Assembly (NCBI GenBank): GCA_026168455.1
Contig: CM047426.1
Coordinates: 59,356,896 to 59,420,895 of the forward strand
DNA length: 64,000 bases
DNA from: Theocolax elegans
Lineage: Eukaryota > Arthropoda > Insecta > Hymenoptera > Cerocephalidae
Direction of reading: 5' to 3'
Shown: positions 21,463-30,000 of the stretch, one piece after another
Layout of the letters: each line of letters opens with the position of its first letter
Position numbering within the stretch: the first letter of the stretch is position 1
Translations under genes and position numbers: made by a program
Notes under the pieces: generated by a model
Database searches by the model: none
The model's input: the letters and a program-made list of their open reading frames with translations, nothing else
Told to the model about the DNA's origin: nothing

Positions 21463-21879
21463 GTTGGGTGGTCGCGGATTATGTAGACATCCTTTATAAA
21501 CATTTTTTTGTGGGTAATTTGGCAGTAATATACAGTAATACATCATTTTATTTTACTTCTTTTATATAGTCTACTTTAGGTAAATCGCATTCGTAAACAA
21601 GGATATGTGCATTATTTCATTTAATTTGCACTGTTTGTAACATTTGATGAAGCATCCCTTTATTAATATGACATATGAAAATTATATAAATTAGAAGCAA
21701 TTTAATTTTTTATATTTTTTTATCATAATTTTTTTTATAGCATTGTTTATCAAACCTTATGTTTGTCATAATTTTTGTATAATTTATTTTAAATAATAAA
21801 TATAAGATAATAAAATGGTTGTATATTTTATTGTAAATCTACTCTTTTATGTAAATAGGTAAAATTATTTATCGTAATA
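21463..21879. other. AT-rich intergenic sequence
   Basis: No feature can be supported. Confidence 0.75.
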
Positions 21880-22150
21880 ATTCGACGGCTCCTATTCATA
21901 AAAAGCTATTTCGGTGAGGTGAGTTAAGAAAATGCTATTTCAAAAGAAATTTCATACTGTGCGATTTCAAAAATACACGCAAAATAATTCTATCTCAAAA
22001 TGTTATTGCATAAAAAGCTATTTGAAGATGAAGTTTCATATAATGCTTTGTTAAAGAAAATTTCATACAATGCTACGTTAATGAAGCGTTGCATATAATT
22101 ATATCTTAAAGACGCGTTTCATATAATGCTATCTCGAGAGAGAGTTTAAT
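21880..22150. repeat. degenerate ~30-bp tandem repeat
   Basis: Phrases of the form tttcatataatgctat, separated by aaagaag-like spacers, recur about eight times at roughly 30-base spacing with many substitutions. No coding frame persists. Confidence 0.55.
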
Positions 22151-22153
22151 AAT

Positions 22154-22282
22154 AGTATATTACGCTACTAGTGAGCAAAATAGGTCATTCCAACACGAGT
22201 CGGATTTGCCGCTCGAGCGAAGCGAGGGTGGCAAAAAAACGAGTGGGGATGGCCTATTTTCCTTACTAGTTGCGTATAATAT
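22154..22282. mobile_element. small inverted-repeat element with GC-rich hairpin
   Basis: The outer arms tatattacgctactagtgag and, inverted, cttactagttgcgtataata pair imperfectly. Inside them tcgagcgaagcgagggtggc forms a second GC-rich stem flanked by ttgcc and ggcaa. It is non-coding. It shares the word gcaaaatagg/ttcattcc with 22552-22626. Confidence 0.5.
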
Positions 22283-22551
22283 TTTTCCTGACAAGGTGGG
22301 AGAAATTTGACATTAAGAAGAGTGAAAATTCTTTTGATTGTAGCATGTACGAAAAAACATAGCGCCATTTCTGCGAGCCTAATATAAGAAGTTTTGACTG
22401 CGTTATATGTCTTGTTTTTCTGTCACCTCTCCCGCTCTCCCTCTCTCCCTCTATATCCTAATATTATATTATAATAAATATATAAATATTATAATAAATA
22501 ATATAAGAAAAATTAAATAATTGTATAAAAATTTAATCATTTTCTTTTTGA

Positions 22552-22626
22552 GTGGGCAAAATAGTTCATTCCCCCACTCTCAAAAGCATTTTGCTCACTA
22601 GTGAGGGAATGTGGTATTTTGCCCAC
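22552..22626. repeat. inverted repeat related to 22154-22282
   Basis: gtgggcaaaatagttcattc and its near-complement gaatgtggtattttgcccac flank a short interior with the word gctcactagtgag. Confidence 0.55.
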
Positions 22627-23386
22627 GCAAAGCAGGCCTCAAAAATCGAATTTCGCTCACCGCGTTAGGAAAAAAAATTTATTGTTTTCAATAAATCAAA
22701 TTAAATTTAATAAATATACCACCAATTGCAACATTACAATACATGTACATTAAATTAAATTTTCTTTTTCCCCCCGTCGAAAGTACGTGTTTCCTGGCCG
22801 CATATGGATACGAGAAGAGCGACTTTTGCGGCCTCGATGCATAGCAACGGCTGTAGTAACGGCCGCAAAGTTCCCAATATGACATGTACGTTGCTTAACC
22901 TCTCAAGTAAACAATGCTAAATTATTTCAAATTTATTAATCAATTGACTACAAGCACTTATGTTTTTCAATGTAAAATGTATTTTAATGTTGCCTTATAA
23001 AATATCTTATATAATTGTTTTGTTTAATAAAACGAGAGATAGAAAGAGAGAGCAAGAGTATATATAGAATATATAGTATACTTATGTAATATACAGAATA
23101 CTTATGTTGACTGTGTTCATTCTATCTATTTCGTGTCATTTTCAAATTTTACACTATCAATTTAATATCGATTTAATATCGGTGATGTAAATACATGTGA
23201 ACGAAATATGTTTCATTTCTTTATGTTCAAATTTTAACAGTGCAATTGATATTTGACTACAAATGTAAATTTTATTAATGTAAAGTCGACTTCTATGCAC
23301 GCTATTTATCGCAACTTTGCATTAAAACCAATTTATAAATATAATTTATAATAAATTTATACATGCTTATGTATGTATATTATATT
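22627..23386. other. intergenic sequence
   Basis: AT-rich DNA with a moderately GC patch at 22780-22880. A minus-strand frame of 65 codons covers the patch but has no recognisable motif. A small GA-rich patch lies near 23030. Confidence 0.7.
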
Positions 23387-23458
23387 TTTGATGCCCGCCC
23401 CCGACCACCAAAAACCTCGGCTTCGCCTCGGTTTTGCAAATGTCGGGCGGGCATCAAA
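23387..23458. repeat. GC-rich hairpin
   Basis: tttgatgcccgcccccgac and gtcgggcgggcatcaaa form an inverted pair. Between them cctcggcttcgcctcgg is a second perfect stem with a TTC loop. It may be the terminus of a mobile element; the superfamily is unknown. Confidence 0.6.
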
Positions 23459-24144
23459 TATATAACAAACATCGAATATCGTGTGTCACGTCGCAGTACG
23501 AGAGGTTACATCTAGATGGATCTGAAGCAGGCCACAAAAGAAGCTGCAAACGAATATTGCGGCACCGGGCATTTTCTGTTAGATTAATTATTAAATGTAT
23601 ACTTTCGGACTGGGATGAAGAAAAATAGTATACGACACTCGGCCAGAATTTTGGATGCCCTGGCCTGCGTTTTATGACGGCCGAGGCGAAGCCAGGAAGT
23701 CCAACCGTATCGTAATATACTATTCCTTGAACGCTTTGAACATATACTTCATAATTCGTACAAATAGTATTTTTGCTTGTAGAAATAATAAACAAATATT
23801 TCTTTATTATTTTATTATTTCTATAGGCAAAATTTTCAATCGAAGACTTTCAGATTAATATAGATCGATTACTTTCAGAAGCATGCATAATATTTATTGA
23901 AGGAAACACCTTAATATCTACCTTAAAAATTGCGCTACGAGAAAAATAAATAAACAATTAAAAAACTCTTGAAAAAAGCTTTAATTTTCACTGTATTTGA
24001 AAGTGCAGGCGATTGTAAAAAAAACCAAAATTTAAATTTTGTCGATGAAAATTTTTGCTTAAAAAAATAATAAAAAAAAATATTTTTTTACTTTAGCTGC
24101 AGACCAATCGAAAGCTCTTAAAAGTAGCTTTCGAATGAGCCCCG
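23459..24144. other. intergenic sequence up to the provirus
   Basis: A moderately GC segment (23460-23720) has overlapping frames on both strands (for example 113 codons on minus, 23454-23795) without any recognised domain. The rest is AT-rich. The last four bases, CCCG, are the left target duplication of the provirus. Confidence 0.65.
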
Positions 24145-24832
24145 TGTTATGTATGATCATATTTGTAGTAAAAATTATTGTTTAAATTTAATGTTCTAGT
24201 AAATCAGTAAATGTACGCTTGCTTATTTTTCTTTGTAGTTTGTATTAATTATATTTTGTGTAACGAATATATATATTAATTTTTGTGTAAAATGAATAAA
24301 ACGATAAATATAGCTGTGCAGCTTCGTTGCTTGACGAACGGAACTCGCCGGGCTGACAATGCATAGACTAGCGAGGAATCCGAGCCTCTTTCGGCAATTG
24401 CTGAGTTCGCGTCTAGATCCTACCGTGGGACCAGAGTTTCGAAGGTGTTCGTCGCGATTTTTGTACATGCGACGTTATCAGTCCGCGGGCGCATTCGGTA
24501 CAGTAAAGACGTTTAATTATAATCAATTAAATCAAGTTCAAATTTACACGCTCTCTTCTTATTTCTTATCTGCATCAATCAGTCTCCTTATACCTGTAGC
24601 CACTATCCTACCACTCGTCATTTTAAATCTTTGCTTTTATAAGAAAAAGAGGAAAAAACGTAAGGATCCGCAGGGGTTCCCGCGCCTATTCGAAAATTCT
24701 TTAACAGCTCGTCTACGCTGATCTGGTGGCTCCCTGCCCATCACCAAGGAGGTCGATCGAGGACACACGGGTCCTTCCAAAAAAATCATTATAGCGAGGG
24801 AAAGCTCCGAACGGAGAATCCTTTCTATAACA
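24145..24832 (+). repeat. 5' LTR (688 bp)
   Basis: It begins TGTTATGTATGATC and ends CTATAACA, giving TGTTAT/ATAACA inverted ends. AATAAA occurs near 24295. A TCAGT initiator-like word lies near 24477. The one difference I see from the 3' LTR is C/T (ttgcttgacg here, ttgtttgacg there). Confidence 0.95.
24359..24721 (+). CDS. LTR-embedded 120-residue ORF, possible membrane protein
   Basis: The frame lies wholly inside the LTR and recurs unchanged at 34464-34826. The N-terminal half is Arg-rich. Residues about 67-92 are hydrophobic (SASISLLIPVATILPLVIL is part of it), followed by a strongly basic stretch KKKRKKRK. This is the layout of a single-pass membrane protein with a basic cytoplasmic side. 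No family is recognised. It may be chance: the two LTRs are young, so their identity is not evidence of selection. Confidence 0.3.
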   Translation: MHRLARNPSLFRQLLSSRLDPTVGPEFRRCSSRFLYMRRYQSAGAFGTVKTFNYNQLNQVQIYTLSSYFLSASISLLIPVATILPLVILNLCFYKKKRKKRKDPQGFPRLFENSLTARLR

Positions 24833-25461
24833 ACTGGTGACAGCGTTTCGGATATTTATCGACCTATTCGAAAGCTAAGTAATTTCTATTCATTGCCTTT
24901 TTTTTTGTAACAAAATTACATTTTTCAGAATCAGCGATAAATTGTTTTTATCCTCATTAATTTAAATTAAAGTTTTATACAGTGATATGACTAACTAAGA
25001 TTTACGTTAATTTAAACGTATGTTTTTCTTTTTCATTATTAACTCTTATACCACAAATAGTTGCAACAAATTAAAATTATTTTATTTATAATAAATTTTT
25101 CCTTTTTCTCTTTATGTATTTTTGATTGGAAAATATTTAAATGGTTAATTACATTACCTTTTTCATATAATGTAACTAATATAATAGTTTCAATTAATTT
25201 AAAAAAAAATCTTTCATATCTTAGTATTTATTAAAATTCATATTGCAATTTTTTGTAGATAAAAAAATAATCATTTTCTTTATATAAACATTATAATATT
25301 ATTATAATATAATTATATTTTTTTATGTAAAATACAAGCTTTACAGTGCCGTGACGTGTTGTGTTTCATTTTATTTTGCGCATACTCGTAACGTGATAGA
25401 TCGATTAAATAAATTCTTATTTTATAGCTGTAAATTTTGATTTTTTTTTATAAATCGTTTT
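24833..25461 (+). other. provirus untranslated leader
   Basis: About 630 AT-rich bases lie between LTR and gag. The bases just after the LTR (aactggtgacagcgtttcgg) should contain the primer binding site, since TGG is the complement of tRNA CCA ends. I could not name the tRNA. A donor-like GTATGT near 25018 could serve env splicing. Confidence 0.6.
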
Positions 25462-27033
25462 GTGACTTCATTTAACCAAGTTTTCACGAGAATAATGAGT
25501 GAAGAATTTAAAAATATGGATCCTGCTAAGTTAGCTGAGTTTTTAAGTGAATTGGAAGAACGTGAAAAACTCGTAGCCGAATGTGAAAAAGCTCAAAGGG
25601 ATATCGCGTTACAACTTGAAATTGAACGAGCGCGTGCCGACGCTGCCGCTCGCGAATTGATAAACGAAACAAAACGTCGCCTCGATGTTGAAGCCGATCT
25701 TAAAACCGTGCTAGAAAATGTGGATAATCGAAAATTACGAAAAACTAACCCGACGGACGGTCCCGCGGACACGAGCCAGTGTGAATCCGACAAATATTTC
25801 ACGGATAAAATCGCGAATAGCGGAGATAGAACAGTAAAATTTCCTGACGTGCCGGATGTGACTTCAAAATTTCTCGATCAAACACATACAAATAATGAAA
25901 CAGATAAGGACATAGAAGAAATGCGTGTACGTTTTCGTAACCTTCGTTCCTCGACGCCGGTGTCGAAACCTGAAAAAGAGACGCAAGATAACGTAACAAG
26001 TGAATCAAAAACTAACCCGACGGAATCGTATAATAATAGTTTAACAATGATCGCGATTAAGAACGCAATCGCGAATGTTCCGACGTTTGATGGAACAAAT
26101 TTATTACAGTTTATTCGTAGTTGTAAACGTGTTGCGAATCTAGCGCCTAAATTGATGAAAAAAGACGTAATTAATTTATTGAAAGTTAAGATGACCGATA
26201 GCACATTTAATTTAATTGAAGAGTTTAAATTTGAGTCTTTACGTGATTTTGTCGATAAACTAAAACGAGTTTTCTCGCCCACCGAAACTTTAAATAATTT
26301 GCGTGGAAAATTAGATGCAATTGTTAAAAAACGGGATGAATCATTAGTGGATTATATTAACCGCGTAATGGACATACGTGACGCGATACTTAATAGGAAA
26401 CGGTTAGATACGGACGACGATCTTACGGTTTACGAACTTCAAGAGATTGAACGCGAGGTCATTGATGGTTTAAGGGACGGTTTACCTCCCACGTTTCGGT
26501 CACGCCTTGCACCGGCTGCAGGTTTAACACTATCTCAAGTAGTTGACAACGCGATTTTTGTAAGCAAACAATTCGAGCGAGATCGTGAAAAACACGGCTT
26601 TAACTATCAAGGACGAAACTTTCCTCGATCCGGTGAAAATCAAACGCTTAGGTCCGACAATGCTAATCGTGACTCGCGAAACGGAAATAATAATAATAAT
26701 CGATACTTAGTAAATAATGTTTCTAATGACGACGGTACTAGAGGAAATCAGATAGTGAGCGCGCAACAACAGTTTAAACGTAACGCTCCATTTAATCGAG
26801 ACCGATGGGACGGTCAAAACAAGGGCCCGAATAACTTTAATAAATTCCGAGATTATAAATGCAATAAATGCGGAAAAATGGGACACATTCGCCGCTATTG
26901 TCAGGTGGAAGATAAGAAGGGGAACGTGCAGGGAAACGAACTCCCCGTACAGGTTTCGGGTGCAACCCGTGCGGAGGTGACCGCGCGCCCAGTAGACGCG
27001 ATTCGCAACCAGCCGTCTACGTCATCCGCTTAA
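25462..27033 (+). CDS. gag: gypsy Gag polyprotein
   Basis: Gag forms the particle that carries element RNA. The frame gives 523 residues; an internal Met at codon 12 (MSEEFKNMD) is an equally plausible start. The N-terminal third is Glu/Lys/Arg-rich and probably coiled-coil (about residues 25-95). The middle (about 195-375) has the helical composition of gypsy capsids. One zinc knuckle, CX2CX4HX4C, starts with Cys 467 (CNKCGKMGH). The Asn-rich stretch 400-460 before it is likely flexible. The last 40 codons overlap pol in the -1 frame. Confidence 0.93.
   Translation: MTSFNQVFTRIMSEEFKNMDPAKLAEFLSELEEREKLVAECEKAQRDIALQLEIERARADAAARELINETKRRLDVEADLKTVLENVDNRKLRKTNPTDGPADTSQCESDKYFTDKIANSGDRTVKFPDVPDVTSKFLDQTHTNNETDKDIEEMRVRFRNLRSSTPVSKPEKETQDNVTSESKTNPTESYNNSLTMIAIKNAIANVPTFDGTNLLQFIRSCKRVANLAPKLMKKDVINLLKVKMTDSTFNLIEEFKFESLRDFVDKLKRVFSPTETLNNLRGKLDAIVKKRDESLVDYINRVMDIRDAILNRKRLDTDDDLTVYELQEIEREVIDGLRDGLPPTFRSRLAPAAGLTLSQVVDNAIFVSKQFERDREKHGFNYQGRNFPRSGENQTLRSDNANRDSRNGNNNNNRYLVNNVSNDDGTRGNQIVSAQQQFKRNAPFNRDRWDGQNKGPNNFNKFRDYKCNKCGKMGHIRRYCQVEDKKGNVQGNELPVQVSGATRAEVTARPVDAIRNQPSTSSA
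26931..26969 (+). promoter_or_regulatory. candidate -1 ribosomal frameshift signal
   Basis: The heptamer GGGAAAC at 26931-26937 is in the gag phase G GGA AAC, the X XXY YYZ form for -1 slippage. Twenty bases later cgggt, gca, acccg (26957-26969) can form a hairpin. The pol frame has a TAA at 26913 just upstream and is open from there on, so slippage must occur between 26916 and 27033. The heptamer lies inside that interval. Confidence 0.7.
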
Positions 27034-27053
27034 GAGAGGAAGATACGATTCCG

Positions 27054-30000
27054 ATGGTTACTTTAGAATCATATGATTTTACTAATGATAAATGTGACGC
27101 GATGATTGATTCAGGTGCTCAACCGAATTTAGTACGAATTACCGCACTAAAAGGGGACGTGCTAGTGTTTGAAAATAATAAACCGTTTTTAAGAGGGATT
27201 TCGGGAAATGATATAAAATCATTAGGAATTTGTAAAATTCTGATAAATCACACTTCAACAGAATTTGTTGTAGTTGATGAATCGTTTCCTTTAAAATGCG
27301 ATGTTTTAATAGGATCAAGGTTTTGTAATGAAAGAAATGCTTCAGTTGATTTTGCGAATAAATTACTTTTTTTTGATAACGTTACTTTGCCTTTTATTAA
27401 TGTAGTTCGAACACATGTTTTGCCGCCGCGTAGTAAAACGGATGTACGGTTTAAAATAGCTAATAACTTTCAAGGTAGTCGAGGATATATAAGCCCAATA
27501 AGACTGTCAGAAAAGGGAATAAAAGCGGGTGACACTGTAGCTGAAAATCGACAGGGCTATGTAATTTTAGAGGTCGAAAATAAGAACGCAAAAGAAGTCG
27601 AGATTAAAATTGGCGACGTTTTTATGCATCCAATGGGGGAGTACAAAAAATGTAACGAAATCTTAAATCATAACCAAACGGTAGAATCGTTAACTAGTTC
27701 TGTGGAGGATGTTCCTAGTGAATTTGATCAGGAAAAATTTGATCGCGCTTTAAATGATTTAATCGATTTTAATCCAACGTATATGAGAGATTATTATGTT
27801 AATCGTGTGTGGGGATCCAGTCCCAGTGTTAGTTCGGTGCACAGTGCCGAGGAGGGTGTAAATGAGTCTATAGTGCTTGAGGACTATGTAGGGTCTACTG
27901 TGGCAGCTGCTTTGGGAGGGTCCATGACGCAAGCTCAGGCCGGTGTAGATGTCCTTGTCAATAGTTCCGCGAATAGCAAAAACGATTCGTGTACGACCGA
28001 GGGTGGTCTAGAAAATCGGAATATGTTTAATAAACTCGATGAAGATGACGAAAATATAGGAAAATGTGCATACTCTCATAACGATGGAAATTTTGAATTA
28101 CTTTGTTGTCTCGACCTCTTAGAAGACATAGATTTTATTCGCGAATACGATACGTTTGGGGATAATAAAATTACAGGTTCGATCTATGACGTAAAAATGT
28201 ATTCTGAAATTGAAGACGCTATAGGTACCGATATTGTAGACGTTAATTTATTAACTGAACTTTACGTGCCCGAATCGATCGAACCGATAAGAAAAGACCT
28301 ATCAACTAGCAGTAGTAACAATCATTTTAAAATACGTTCGGTTAGTTCGACCACTAGGCTTGATGAGTTAATGGACGAAATTCCAAAAGAGCACTTAACT
28401 GACGTACAGGTAGATCGACTTAAAGACCTTATCGAAAAAACAGCTGACACTTTTCATCTTCAAGGTGAACCACTTTCTACAACCAATTTAGTAGAACATA
28501 AAATTGAGACGACCGACGATATACCGGTAAACATTCGACAGTATCCGATTCCTGAAGCATTACAGCAAGAGGTACATAGTCAGGTAGAAAAAATGCTTCA
28601 AGCGGGTATTATTGAGGAAAGCGATTCGCCGTATAATAATCCACTTTGGGTAGTTAGAAAACGAAACGATAATCAGGGAAAACCGCAGTGGCGTGTCGTA
28701 GTAGATTTACGTAAATTAAATGAAAAAACTAAAGATTTTGCACATCCGATTCCGCTTATACAACACATGCTCGAACAATTAGGGGGAGCGATTTGGTTCA
28801 TAGTTGTCGACATGTATTCGGGTTTTCATCAGATAACTATACGAGAGGAAGATCGGCATAAAACAGCGTTTTCAACTGCATTTGGTCATTATCAATATAA
28901 GCGTATGTGCTTTGGATGCAAAACTGCACCAGCAACGTTTCAGGAATTAGTTAATCGAGTTTTAGGCCGAAAACCGCTAAAAAGGTTAAAAAATGGTAGA
29001 GTGAGCGGAAGCATTGGGTACTTTGACGATATAATCTGTTTTGCTGAAACTATGGAAGATTTAGAGGAAGTTTTTATAGAATTAATCAAAAAACTTAGAA
29101 AAGCTAACCTTAAACTTAATCCTACGAAATGTCAGTTTTTTAAAACTTCCGTAATATTTCTTGGGCATCTTGTTTCGGGTAACGGTATTCAGCCTGATCC
29201 GGAAAAATTAAGGGCAATTAAGGAATTTCCGCAACCTAAATCACCTAAAAATATTCGTCAATTTCTCGGATTAACTGGGTATTTTCGACGGTACATACCT
29301 AATTTCTCAAAAATTGCAAGGCCGTTAACACTTCTTTTACGAAAAAACGTTAAGTTTGAATGGAGTGACGATCAGGATTTAGCGTTTAAAACTCTTATAG
29401 ATAAACTATTGAAAGAGCCTATTCTACAACATCCGGATTTTGAAAAACCTTTCTTTGTGACGACGGATGCATCCGATTTCGCGATAGGAGGTGTGTTATC
29501 ACAGCTAAAAGAAAACGTATATTTGCCAATCGCATATACTAGTAGGGTCCTAAATAGTGCTGAAATCAGCTATAGTACGATCGAAAAGGAATTGTTGGCT
29601 ATGCTTTTTTGCGCTGAACAGTTTAAATATTGTATCTGCGGGAGACACTTTACTTATTTTACAGACCATCGTCCATTGGTATGGTTAGAAAATGTTAAAG
29701 ATTCCACATCTCGTCTAAAGCGATGGTATTTCAAATTAACAGATATATATAATTTTAGTATAAAATACACGCCGGGAAAAACTAATTTTGTTGCTGACGC
29801 TTTACCTAGAAACCCACCGGAAGCTAATCATGTCGCTGACGAGGTTAACATAGTCGGAAAAAGATCTGAACTAGAAGATAGCGAGTCAGAATTTTCGGTA
29901 GAGCACGTAGATAAAAAACCTAAATATACTCGCAATAATGCGAAAAAATCGCTAGTTAAACAACAAGAGATAAATATTCGTGTAGATCCGCAACTCACGA

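Noticed and set aside
23454..23795. 113-codon minus-strand frame and overlapping plus-strand frames
   Set aside because: Starts inside a GC-rich hairpin, no domain or codon-use signal, and several frames are open at once.
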